A DNA stretch of 16,760 bases from CAYJPK01 sp964372035 (GTDB lineage Bacteria; Desulfobacterota; Desulfovibrionia; Desulfovibrionales; Desulfovibrionaceae), in NCBI GenBank assembly GCA_964372035.1, contig CAYJPK010000044.1, forward strand, positions 1-16,760. The letters run 5' to 3'. The position numbers and the translations under genes were made by a program. The first letter of the stretch is position 1; the number at the start of each line of letters is the position of its first letter. The notes beneath the pieces are model-generated. The model worked only from the letters and a program-made list of their open reading frames with translations, ran no database searches and was not told the origin of the DNA. Shown here one piece after another: positions 1 to 7,812 of the stretch.

Positions 1-24
1 GCTGTAAGCCAAAAAGCTCACAGC
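1..24 (-). terminator. Probable terminator hairpin of the efflux operon (cut by window edge)
   Basis: An inverted repeat with 9-base arms and a 6-base loop lies 29 bases beyond the stop codon of the outer-membrane channel gene. Read as minus-strand RNA the arms pair fully with one G-U wobble. Read as plus-strand RNA the same position is an A-C mismatch, so the structure fits a minus-strand transcript better. Any U-run would lie outside the window, so rho-independent termination cannot be confirmed. Confidence 0.5.
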
Positions 25-53
25 ATTCTAAAAATATAAAAATTTAATAATAA

Positions 54-1424
54 TCAATTATCAACAGTACTTAAAGTCCCACCGCCAAGAGCAATGCAAA
101 CATTAACAACGCCGCTAAGTTGCATACTTCTAGCAGTTTGCAATTCAATTTCAGAAGATAAGAGTGAACGTTCTGCATCTAAAACTTCTAAATATGAGGA
201 ATAACCGTTGTCATATCTAGCTCGTGCAAGTTCAACTGCTTTTCTAAGCTCTGTGACCATAGTTTCCATAGACTTTACAAGATTATTGTATTGTTCTTGT
301 TGGCTAAGTGCGTCACGCATTTCACGAAATGCATTTTGCACAGTTAATTCATAATCAGCTATAAGTTCCTGTTTTGCAGCCTCCGTAACAAGTTCTTGTG
401 AGCGAATATTCCAAATATCAAGAGGTAAGTTTAATGCACCGCCAATGCTCCAAGCTTTTACACCACTTGAGAATAAATCACTTAAGTCAGGGCTAGTTAC
501 ACCCAATAAACCAGTTAGGGAAATTGATGGAAAATATGCCGCACGAGCTGCACCTATTTCATAATTAGCTGCTATTAAGAGTTGCTCTACTTGGCGAATA
601 TCAGGGCGATTAGTCAACATTTCAGATGGTAAACCAGCTGGAATGATAGCATCATATTTAAGTTTTTTAAGGCTTAGACCACGCTCTATATTTCCTTCAT
701 ATATTTCACGAGGCGAACGACCAACTAATGCACTTAAAGCGGCTTCGCTAGATTCTTTGCTGTACCTCACCTGAAATAAGGTACTACGAGCGGCTTCAAG
801 TTCAGTTTTTGAGCGTAAAAGGTCAAGCTCACTAATTAAACCTTGAGCATATCTAGCGTTATATATTTTAAGGTCTTCTTCACGAGTTGTAACTGTCTGT
901 ATAGCAATTTCTTCTTGTCTGTCGTAGGCTAACAAGTTGAAGTAAGCTGTAGCGGTTTGCCCAGTAATTGAAAGTAAAACAGCATCTAAAGCAGCTTCGC
1001 TTGAAAAAAGTTGTGCCCTAGCAGAATCAGTTAAATTGCGATATTTTCCCCACAAATCAATTTCCCATGCAGCTCCAATATTTGCCTTAAAGCTGCCATA
1101 GCTAGGATCAGATCCAGCCCTGGTTGCACTTGCAGCAGCATTTGGAACAGGGAAATATGCACCACGAGCCAAGCCAAGTTTAGCACGGGCAATATCAACA
1201 GTTGCCATTGCTTTATCAATACTTTTATTATTTGTGAGTGCTTCGTCAATTAATTTGTTGAGTGTTTCATCGCCAAATCTTTTCCACCACATCTTCTCAA
1301 GCATGTGAGTTTCTTGTGCTTCAGTCCATTTATTTGGTAATTCCATTTCTGGGCGCACATAATCAGGTGCAAAAGAACATGCACTAGTAAAAAGCATAAG
1401 ACTAAGTAAAAGTAATCGTAACAT
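54..1424 (-). CDS. RND efflux outer-membrane channel lipoprotein (NodT/OprM family)
   Basis: This 456-residue protein is the outer-membrane exit duct of a tripartite drug pump, expected to form a TolC-like trimer. A short hydrophobic signal ends in the lipobox TSAC, with the lipidated cysteine at residue 16, followed by the P-x-Y-x-RP segment usual after the anchor. Two outer-membrane-efflux repeats are visible: one with the WEIDLWGK segment near residue 120, the other with the family signature NRPDIRQVEQLL and the following AARAAYFPSISLTG near residues 275-310. Length matches OprM and CusC relatives. The ATG at 1424 has AAGGAA a few bases upstream. It is the last gene of the three-gene operon, 18 bases after the pump gene. 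Substrate cannot be read from sequence. A CusC-type metal channel is the alternative, but the pump partner is of the hydrophobe/amphiphile type. Confidence 0.93.
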   Translation of the reverse strand: MLRLLLLSLMLFTSACSFAPDYVRPEMELPNKWTEAQETHMLEKMWWKRFGDETLNKLIDEALTNNKSIDKAMATVDIARAKLGLARGAYFPVPNAAASATRAGSDPSYGSFKANIGAAWEIDLWGKYRNLTDSARAQLFSSEAALDAVLLSITGQTATAYFNLLAYDRQEEIAIQTVTTREEDLKIYNARYAQGLISELDLLRSKTELEAARSTLFQVRYSKESSEAALSALVGRSPREIYEGNIERGLSLKKLKYDAIIPAGLPSEMLTNRPDIRQVEQLLIAANYEIGAARAAYFPSISLTGLLGVTSPDLSDLFSSGVKAWSIGGALNLPLDIWNIRSQELVTEAAKQELIADYELTVQNAFREMRDALSQQEQYNNLVKSMETMVTELRKAVELARARYDNGYSSYLEVLDAERSLLSSEIELQTARSMQLSGVVNVCIALGGGTLSTVDN

Positions 1425-1442
1425 AAATTAATTCCTTATGAA

Positions 1443-4400
1443 TTATTCTGATTTGTCATCAAGTTCATTATCAAATTCATCAAGTTCATCTTTCTTTGGT
1501 GGAAAGAGTTTGTTAGCAGTCGCCATAATAAGTCTAAAACAAAACGGTACAAAAAGTGGAGCTAAAATAGTAGCAGCCAACATACCACCGATAACAGCAG
1601 TACCAATTGCATGTCGGCTAGCAGCACCAGCACCAGTACTAATTGCAAGCGGCACACAACCTAAGATAAAGGCAAGTGAAGTCATAATAATTGGTCTAAA
1701 ACGAAGACGCGCAGCTGTAACAGCCGCATCATACAAGCTTAAGCCCTCACGATATTTTTCAACAGCAAACTCAACAATCAAAATAGCGTTTTTCGAGCTA
1801 AGACCAATGAGCGTAATGAGAGCCACCTGGAAGTAAACGTCATTACTATAGCCACGAAGTCCAGTACCCACAAGAGCACCAAATACCGCAAACGGAACAG
1901 CTGTAATAACTGCAAGCGGAAGTGACCAACTTTCATACTGCGCCGCTAAGATTAAAAATACCATAAGAAGACCAAGCACGAAAACTAAGGTATTATCTTG
2001 CCCAGAGATTTTTTCTTGATATGACTGACCAGTCCAAGCTAATTGATAGCCTTCAGGTAGTAGCTCAAGAGCTAATTCTTCCATAAGTTGTATTGCTTGA
2101 CCAGAGCTAAATCCAGCAGCAGGGTTACCAGTAATTTTAGCAGCAGGGAAAGCATTAAAGCGTTCAACGATTTGTGGTGCACTAATTTGTTCTACAGTAA
2201 CAAGCGAAGAAACTGGCACCATTTCGCCCAAATTATTTCTTACATATATTTCATTTATATCTTCAAGATGCGAGCGATATTCTGCATCAGCTTGCATCGC
2301 AACCTTAAAGGTTCTACCATAAAGGTTGAAATCATTAACATAATGAAGACCGAAATTAGAACCTAATGCGCTAAATACATCTGGTACAGAAACACCAAGC
2401 ACCCTCGCTTTTTCCCTATCAAGGTCAATATAAGCTTGCGGTGAATTTACGTTAAAGGTAGAGTTTACACCTTGAAGTTCTGGGCGTTTTGAAAGTTCTG
2501 CAATGAACTTTTGCATAACATCAGCAAGTTCTGCATAGCTTGCGCCAGTTCTATTTTGAATGTAAGCCTCAAAGCCACCAGTGTTACTCATACCACTAAT
2601 TGGCGGTGGGTTAAAGGCAATTGCTAAGCCTTCTGGCATTGCCATAGCAGTACGCATGAACTTACCAACTAAGGCTTGAGAACTCATATCTGGGGTAGGG
2701 CGTTCATTCCACGGTTTCATAGTGATAAAGGTAGTGCCAGCACTCGTTTTAGCTACACCTGATAAAATATCCATACCTGCAAAGCTCATAACAGTATCAA
2801 CTGATGGGTCTTGCATCATTTTTTTATCTAATTCATCTAAAAACTTAGCTGTTCTTTCTAGTGAAGCACCCTCTGGCATAATTGTAAGAGCTAAGATATA
2901 ACCTTGATCTTCCTCAGGAACTAGACCAGTTGGAACTTTTTCAAATAATTGCCAAACAGAAACACCAAGTACACAGAATAATACTATAGTAATAACAGCG
3001 TTACGCATTAAGCGTTCTGTCAAGAAGATATAAGTGTTAGTCACTTTATCAAAAAAGCGGTTAAACATGGCAAAAAAGCCTTTAGTCGGTGCATGGGTTG
3101 GCTTTAAGAATAAAACGCAAAGTGCAGGCGTAAAGGAAAGCGCGACAACACCGGAAATAGTAACAGAAATTGCAATCGTAATCGCAAATTGTTTATACAT
3201 TTCACCAGCTAAGCCACCTAAGAATGCAATAGGAATAAATACTGAACAAAGCACAAGCACAATAGCAATAACAGGTCCAGTTACCTCGTTCATAGCGATA
3301 GCAGTAGCACGACGAACAGAACATTTTTCAGTATGCATAATACGTTCAACGTTTTCAAGAACAACAATAGCATCATCAACAACAATACCAATAGCAAGTA
3401 CCATACCGAATAATGTTAAGGTATTGATTGAAAAGCCAAGAACATACATACCAGCAAATGTTCCTAAAATAGAAACAGGCACAGCCAAACAAGGAATAAG
3501 CGTTGCACGCCAGTTTTGTAAGAAAAGATAAACAACTAAGAAAACTAAAAGCATGGCTTCAAGTAAGGTCTTTATAACTTCATCAATTGAAATTTCAACG
3601 AATTTAGTTGTGTCATAAGGGCTTGAATAGTCAACACCAATAGGGAAGTTCTTCTTCATATTTTCCATAGCTTCATCAACTAATAATGAAGTTTCAAGTG
3701 CATTAGCACCAGGAGCTAAGAAAATACCAATTGGTTGCGCAGGGTAGCCATTATATTTACCTTGGAAGCCATAGTTAATTGCTCCAAGTTCAATCCTTGC
3801 AACATCTTTTAAGTATAAAACAGAACCATCACTTTCAGAACGGATAATAATATTTCCAAATTCTTCAGCAGTTACAAGGCGACCTTCTGTATTTAAACGC
3901 CAAGTAATCGGAACTTCTTGTTTTAAAGGTTCAGCACCAATACTACCAACAGCAAATTGCGAGTTTTGAGCAGTAATTGCCGAAGCAATGTCAGCAGGTG
4001 TTAATTTCAAATCAGCCATGCGGTCTGGTTTGAGCCAAATACGCATGGAATAATCCTTTGCACCAAATACCTGAACATCACCAACGCCTTTAACACGTTT
4101 AAGCTCATCTGCCACGTTAATAAGTGCATAGTTACTTAAATATAAAACGTCATAGCGTTCATCAGGTGAATAAAGAGTATAAACCTTTAACATTGAGGGA
4201 GATTGCTTAGTAACTGAAAGACCGTTTTTAGTAACATCTTGCGGAAGTTGAGTTGAAGCAAGTTGAACACGGTTGTTAACGTCAATGGTTGCTTGGTCAG
4301 GATCAGTTCCAAGATTAAAGGTTACGTTGATAACTAAGTCACCACTACTTGAACTTACTGATTGCAGATAAAGCATATTATCTACACCGTTGATTTGTTG

Positions 4401-4619
4401 CTCAAGCGGTGCAGCAACAGTTGCTGCAACAGTTTCAGCACTTGCTCCTGGATATGAAGCATTAATTGTCACTTGCGGTGGAATTAAGTCAGGATACTGT
4501 GCAATTGGTAATGTCCCAACTGCAATCACACCGACAAGCGTAATTAATATTGATATAACAGTTGATAAAACAGGGCGTCGAACAAAAAAGCCCTCTTTAA
4601 TTTTCTTTGTATTTTGCAT
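1443..4619 (-). CDS. RND multidrug efflux pump, inner-membrane transporter (AcrB/MexB, HAE1 type)
   Basis: A proton-driven drug exporter of 1058 residues, close to AcrB (1049). Numbering starts at the ATG at 4619. The N-terminal TM1 segment FFVRRPVLSTVIS and the following GTLPIAQYPDL motif are typical of the family. TM4 carries the proton-relay pair Asp415-Asp416 in GIVVDDAIVVLENVER, equivalent to AcrB D407/D408. The TM10 lysine is K943 in GLSSKNAILIVEFA, equivalent to K940. Two large periplasmic loops follow TM1 and TM7. The frame opens further upstream at a TTG (4631), but that codon lies inside the Shine-Dalgarno TTGGAA, which sits six bases before the ATG at 4619, so I take the ATG. It lies 18 bases after the fusion protein and 18 before the channel. 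The paired aspartates and overall sequence argue for drugs, bile salts or other amphiphiles rather than metals. Confidence 0.96.
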   Translation of the reverse strand: MQNTKKIKEGFFVRRPVLSTVISILITLVGVIAVGTLPIAQYPDLIPPQVTINASYPGASAETVAATVAAPLEQQINGVDNMLYLQSVSSSSGDLVINVTFNLGTDPDQATIDVNNRVQLASTQLPQDVTKNGLSVTKQSPSMLKVYTLYSPDERYDVLYLSNYALINVADELKRVKGVGDVQVFGAKDYSMRIWLKPDRMADLKLTPADIASAITAQNSQFAVGSIGAEPLKQEVPITWRLNTEGRLVTAEEFGNIIIRSESDGSVLYLKDVARIELGAINYGFQGKYNGYPAQPIGIFLAPGANALETSLLVDEAMENMKKNFPIGVDYSSPYDTTKFVEISIDEVIKTLLEAMLLVFLVVYLFLQNWRATLIPCLAVPVSILGTFAGMYVLGFSINTLTLFGMVLAIGIVVDDAIVVLENVERIMHTEKCSVRRATAIAMNEVTGPVIAIVLVLCSVFIPIAFLGGLAGEMYKQFAITIAISVTISGVVALSFTPALCVLFLKPTHAPTKGFFAMFNRFFDKVTNTYIFLTERLMRNAVITIVLFCVLGVSVWQLFEKVPTGLVPEEDQGYILALTIMPEGASLERTAKFLDELDKKMMQDPSVDTVMSFAGMDILSGVAKTSAGTTFITMKPWNERPTPDMSSQALVGKFMRTAMAMPEGLAIAFNPPPISGMSNTGGFEAYIQNRTGASYAELADVMQKFIAELSKRPELQGVNSTFNVNSPQAYIDLDREKARVLGVSVPDVFSALGSNFGLHYVNDFNLYGRTFKVAMQADAEYRSHLEDINEIYVRNNLGEMVPVSSLVTVEQISAPQIVERFNAFPAAKITGNPAAGFSSGQAIQLMEELALELLPEGYQLAWTGQSYQEKISGQDNTLVFVLGLLMVFLILAAQYESWSLPLAVITAVPFAVFGALVGTGLRGYSNDVYFQVALITLIGLSSKNAILIVEFAVEKYREGLSLYDAAVTAARLRFRPIIMTSLAFILGCVPLAISTGAGAASRHAIGTAVIGGMLAATILAPLFVPFCFRLIMATANKLFPPKKDELDEFDNELDDKSE

Positions 4620-4637
4620 ATTTATTTCCAAATAAAT

Positions 4638-5813
4638 CTATTGTTTTTTTGCTTCAGGTTTTTGTTCTGCTTTTTCAGCCGCTTGTTTTTGTGGTTCTAC
4701 AATTTGAACTTTTTGTCCTGGTCGAATTTTGTTAACGCCTTCAGTGATAATTACATCGCCAGCTTTTAAGCCTTCTTCAACTAAAAAATCATTTCCAATT
4801 CCACGCCCAAGTTTAACTAAGCGTGGGGTGGCAACATTATCCTTGTCAACAACCATAACCATGTCGCCTTTTTGTGTCTTAATCATAGCTGTTTGTTTCA
4901 TTAAAATTGCATCTTTTAAATATAAGCCAGATAATTTTAATCTAATGAATTGACCAGGTAAAACCATTCTTGCAGCATTAGGAAAAACAGCACGAGCTTT
5001 AACAATACTTGTAGTTATATTTACGCTAGTATCAATAAAAGTTACTATGCCTTTGTGTTCGTATACTGAACCATCGGAAAAAATGATTTCTGCAACATAT
5101 TTACCATCAGTAGCAGCTTGGCCTTCAGTTAAAAGTCTTGAGCTAATCAAATAGTCAGAGCTTGGAATTGAGAATTCAACAAATAGGGGATTTAATTGAT
5201 TAATTGAAGTTAATAAATTATTTCCAGTTGAAGAAATTAAGTTACCTTCAGTGATTGTTTCCTTTGAAGTATAACCAGAAATTGGAGCAGCAACATAAGC
5301 ATAACCAAGCTTAATTTCAGCATCTTTTACAGCAGCATCAGCTGACTCTAATGCAGCTTTTGCACTTTCATAATCAGAACGAGCAGTATCTCTATCTTTT
5401 TGGCTAACAGCGTTTTGCTTGTAAAGTGGTCTAATTCTGTCCCATTCACGTTGTGTACGTTCTAAACTAGCAACAGCTTGCGAACGAGCAGCTTTAGCGA
5501 TTGATAAATTTGCTTCGTATGTATCAGGCTCAATCTCAAATAAAATTTGACCTTGTTCAACATAATCACCTTCAACATAATTACGTTTTTTCAAAATGCC
5601 GCCAACTTGTGCTCTAACTTCAACAGCTAAAGAACCTGAGGTTAAGCCAATATATTCTGATATAATAGGTACTTGCCCAGCTTGGATTGTTTGTGTTATA
5701 ACTGGTAAAGGTGGCATTTCACCTTGTGCTTGTGGTTTTTGGTCTTGCGAGGAACAACCAAATATTAAAAAGCTCGAAATGATTAAAGCTAACAAATTAA
5801 TTTTACTTTTCAT
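4638..5813 (-). CDS. RND efflux periplasmic adaptor lipoprotein (AcrA/MexA family)
   Basis: The 391-residue membrane-fusion protein links the pump to the outer-membrane channel in the periplasm. The signal peptide ends in lipobox IFGC with the modified cysteine at residue 20. The residue after it is Ser, not the Asp seen in AcrA. The biotinyl-lipoyl-like half-motif AQVGGILKKRNYVEGDYVEQG (about residues 68-88) is followed by a helical hairpin with heptad-like Ala, Glu and Arg (about 105-170). The second lipoyl half is around YVAAPISGY, then beta-barrel and membrane-proximal domains. The C-terminal tail from about residue 375 is a low-complexity run of Gln, Lys, Ala and Glu. ATG at 5813 has GGAGAG five bases upstream. 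It is the first gene of the operon and is divergent from a TetR-family gene that probably represses it. Confidence 0.95.
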   Translation of the reverse strand: MKSKINLLALIISSFLIFGCSSQDQKPQAQGEMPPLPVITQTIQAGQVPIISEYIGLTSGSLAVEVRAQVGGILKKRNYVEGDYVEQGQILFEIEPDTYEANLSIAKAARSQAVASLERTQREWDRIRPLYKQNAVSQKDRDTARSDYESAKAALESADAAVKDAEIKLGYAYVAAPISGYTSKETITEGNLISSTGNNLLTSINQLNPLFVEFSIPSSDYLISSRLLTEGQAATDGKYVAEIIFSDGSVYEHKGIVTFIDTSVNITTSIVKARAVFPNAARMVLPGQFIRLKLSGLYLKDAILMKQTAMIKTQKGDMVMVVDKDNVATPRLVKLGRGIGNDFLVEEGLKAGDVIITEGVNKIRPGQKVQIVEPQKQAAEKAEQKPEAKKQ

Positions 5814-6134
5814 GTAATCTCTCCAAAAAATATAAAAAAGAAATAATCAACATTTTTCTTATTAAATATATTAATTTTAATAAAATATCTAGTAAAAAAT
5901 CTTAAAAAATACAGCTAATAATTTGACTTAATATATTAAAAGTACAATGGTTTTGTAAATTATTACTTTTTTATATTTTTTTATATTTAACAAATGTTTG
6001 AGAAAGTATAAGCAATTTTAAAATTAAGTCAAATTTAAATTTGAATTTGAAATTTGGTTTGACTTTTTTTTAAATATGCTTAAGTTATAATTAGATATTG
6101 TTAACTTTTATATGTAGAAGATTTTGGTAAGATT
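5814..6134. promoter_or_regulatory. Divergent control region between the efflux operon and tetR
   Basis: This 321-base gene-free stretch is almost wholly A and T. It contains three TTTGACTT copies: plus orientation at 5922-5929, minus at 6026-6033 and plus at 6058-6065. The first two extend into a perfect 13-bp inverted repeat (5920-5932 and 6023-6035) with 90 bases between the arms. The second and third form 8-bp arms flanking an AAATTT-rich core, which includes the 12-bp palindrome at 6031-6042. TetR-family regulators commonly bind palindromes in such gaps. Assignment as the operator is inference. No small gene with a believable ribosome site was seen. Confidence 0.5.
6005..6032 (-). promoter_or_regulatory. 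Likely sigma-70 promoter of the efflux operon
   Basis: On the minus strand, TTGACT (6032-6027) and TATACT (6010-6005) are separated by 16 bases; each differs from consensus at one base. The -35 box lies inside one arm of the 13-bp inverted repeat, so a bound repressor would block polymerase. It implies a 5' leader of about 185 bases before the fusion-protein ATG. In DNA this AT-rich chance matches are common, hence the moderate confidence. Confidence 0.42.
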
Positions 6135-6788
6135 ATGATGAGTAAAGATAGTAAGCAAGTAAAGCGTGCAAAACGCAAAGATGGTGAGAATACAAAAAAT
6201 ATAATTTTAGAAGTCGCTGGTAAATTATTTGCAGAGCAGGGCTTTGATAATACAACGAGTAAAGATATTTGCGCTAAAGCTGGTGCTAATATTGCGGCTG
6301 TAAACTATTACTTTGGAAGTAGGGAAGCACTTCTTGATGAAGTTATTGTTTTGGCGCATAGACGATTTATAGACCATGACAATATTGCTCAAATAATGAG
6401 TGAAGAATTTTCGCCAGAACTAAAGTTAAGGAAAATTTTGGATATTTATCTTTCAACTGCTTTTGAAGATAATGATAAGTGGGCAACAAAGCTTGTTGTG
6501 CGTGAAATTTTGAGTAGTAGCGTAACGAATACTAAAATATTAGAAGAAATTGTTAAGCCTAATATAGTTTGTTTGCATCATTTAATTCATGAATTAACGG
6601 GGCTTGAGCCTTTTAGTGATGCATCACAAAGGGCTATTGCCTTTGTTTTTTATTCAAGCTTTGCAATGACTATTATTCCAAAAGCAAAAAGAGAAAGGAC
6701 TTTGCCTGCAATAACAAGCGAGTATGAAGTTTTTTTAGATGAAATGTTAAAGTATTGCTTAGCAGGCTTAAATGCATTAAAGTCATGA
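6135..6788 (+). CDS. TetR-family transcriptional regulator, probable repressor of the adjacent efflux operon
   Basis: The 217-residue protein begins with a basic stretch and a TetR_N helix-turn-helix domain (about residues 20-70). Recognisable pieces are the helix NIILEVAGKLFAEQGF, the turn and recognition helix region TTSKDICAKAGANIAAVNYYF, and the closing GSREALLDEV. The IAAVNYYFGSRE variant is reminiscent of the CecR (YbiH) branch of TetR proteins, which often sit next to efflux genes. The C-terminal half is a helical ligand-binding and dimerisation domain without identifiable ligand residues. Two consecutive ATG codons occur (6135 and 6138). GGTAAG just upstream fits the first, though either could be used. 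The gene diverges from the efflux operon across a palindrome-rich gap, the classical layout of a local repressor that also controls itself. Inducer unknown. Confidence 0.92.
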   Translation: MMSKDSKQVKRAKRKDGENTKNIILEVAGKLFAEQGFDNTTSKDICAKAGANIAAVNYYFGSREALLDEVIVLAHRRFIDHDNIAQIMSEEFSPELKLRKILDIYLSTAFEDNDKWATKLVVREILSSSVTNTKILEEIVKPNIVCLHHLIHELTGLEPFSDASQRAIAFVFYSSFAMTIIPKAKRERTLPAITSEYEVFLDEMLKYCLAGLNALKS

Positions 6789-6870
6789 CAAATTGTGCTA
6801 TTTCTAGTTTTTATTTGGTGATTTAAAAATGATTTTCTAACTATTAATATATTGAAATATAAGGTAAAAA

Positions 6871-7041
6871 ATGAAAGACTTCATTGTTCGTGGTATTATG
6901 CTTGGTGGTTCAATTGGTGTTTTTGGTGCTCTTTTAGGGTATTCTGATAGTATGGGTAGGGCATTTTTTCTTGGTATGTTTGGCGGAGCTTTTGCCGGCT
7001 ATACTCTTTATAAGATACGTGAAAAAAAAGGTAAGCTATAA
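6871..7041 (+). CDS. Small glycine-rich membrane protein, 56 residues, unknown function
   Basis: This is a short reading frame with an AAGG-type ribosome site about five bases before its ATG. The product has a basic N-terminus (MKDFIVR), a hydrophobic segment (about residues 8-24), a polar turn (GYSDSMGR), a second hydrophobic segment (about 33-48) and a strongly basic tail (KIREKKGKL). This is a classic two-helix hairpin with both ends predicted in the cytoplasm. Nine or more glycines, many spaced four apart, suggest close helix packing (glycine zipper). It lies 82 bases after tetR and 190 before dedA, so it may be monocistronic. I do not recognise the family. Codon pattern, ribosome site and coherent membrane topology make it a probable real gene rather than a chance frame. 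A holin-like or stress-membrane role would be guesswork. Confidence 0.6.
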   Translation: MKDFIVRGIMLGGSIGVFGALLGYSDSMGRAFFLGMFGGAFAGYTLYKIREKKGKL

Positions 7042-7231
7042 GGGCTTGCCAGAATAAAGGTTTTAGCAAGCGTAGTGTGAACTTGTTCATGCAAGCTTGG
7101 CTTTGTGTGCGAAACAATAAGCAAAGCTAAAAAATATGCTAGCCTAGCGACTTAAAATATAAACATCTAATTCACTAATAATATAAAAAATAATCTAGTT
7201 ATCATAATATACATAAAAAGGTAGGTATATT

Positions 7232-7810
7232 ATGAGCACATATTTTTTAGTTGATTTGATTACAAGATACGGATATGATTTGGTTTTTATTGGAAGTATC
7301 TTAGAAGGTGATACAGTTGTTTTAATTGGTGGAGCTTTATCAAGAAATGCCTCATTATTTTTGCCATATGTAATTTTAGTAGCATTTTTAGGGACATTAA
7401 TTTCGGATCAATTTTTATTTTGGCTAGGCAAAAAGCATGGAACTAGCTTGATTGCAAAATACGAAAGATTGCAGAGAGTTAGTGATAAGCTTAAAAACTG
7501 GATAGGACCATATGAAGCATTAATAATTTTATGTTTCAGGTTTATGTACGGAATACGATTTTTTTCACCAATAATACTTGGAAGTCTAGGCATTTCGCAT
7601 TTTAAATTTTTTATCTTGAATTTTATTTCGGCGGCAATTTGGGCAGGACTTATGGCGAGTATTGGCTATACTTTTGCAAATGCTGTTGATAGTTTAGTTT
7701 CACAGCATGGAATTTTGCACATCATTATATTGTTGATTATTACAAGTTTTGTGCTTATACTTTTTGCGCATATGATTTGGCAAAAAAATCGAGCAAATAA
7801 AATGGAATAA
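7232..7810 (+). CDS. DedA-family membrane protein (VTT domain)
   Basis: The 192-residue integral membrane protein belongs to the DedA/VTT superfamily, whose members are linked to lipid scrambling, undecaprenyl-phosphate or phosphatidylethanolamine flipping and proton-dependent envelope homeostasis. Visible family marks are an early acidic residue (Glu25 in LEGDTVVLIGG), the motif GTLISDQFLFWLGKKHG (about residues 54-70, Asp59), and the arginine pair Arg103 and Arg109 in FRFMYGIRFFSP. The usual R-F-x-P-G-x-R has Tyr in place of Pro here. About four to five hydrophobic segments follow, the last at about 162-182, with a basic end. ATG at 7232 has AGGTAGG upstream. Its stop is two bases before the next gene, so it probably heads the long operon. 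Substrate cannot be deduced. Confidence 0.88.
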   Translation: MSTYFLVDLITRYGYDLVFIGSILEGDTVVLIGGALSRNASLFLPYVILVAFLGTLISDQFLFWLGKKHGTSLIAKYERLQRVSDKLKNWIGPYEALIILCFRFMYGIRFFSPIILGSLGISHFKFFILNFISAAIWAGLMASIGYTFANAVDSLVSQHGILHIIILLIITSFVLILFAHMIWQKNRANKME

Positions 7811-7812
7811 CT

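Noticed and set aside
3034..3531. Plus-strand open frame opposite the RND pump (and similar ones at 1438-1836, 2088-2366, 4390-4635 and 5596-5817)
   Set aside because: All lie antisense within well-supported efflux genes and have composition typical of reversed codons.
4620..4631. TTG at 4631 as start of the RND pump
   Set aside because: The TTG is the first part of TTGGAA, which sits at Shine-Dalgarno distance from ATG 4619; the extra four residues are not needed by the family.
6896..7117. Minus-strand 73-residue frame over the small membrane gene
   Set aside because: No ribosome site and no coherent features; the plus-strand 56-residue frame has both.
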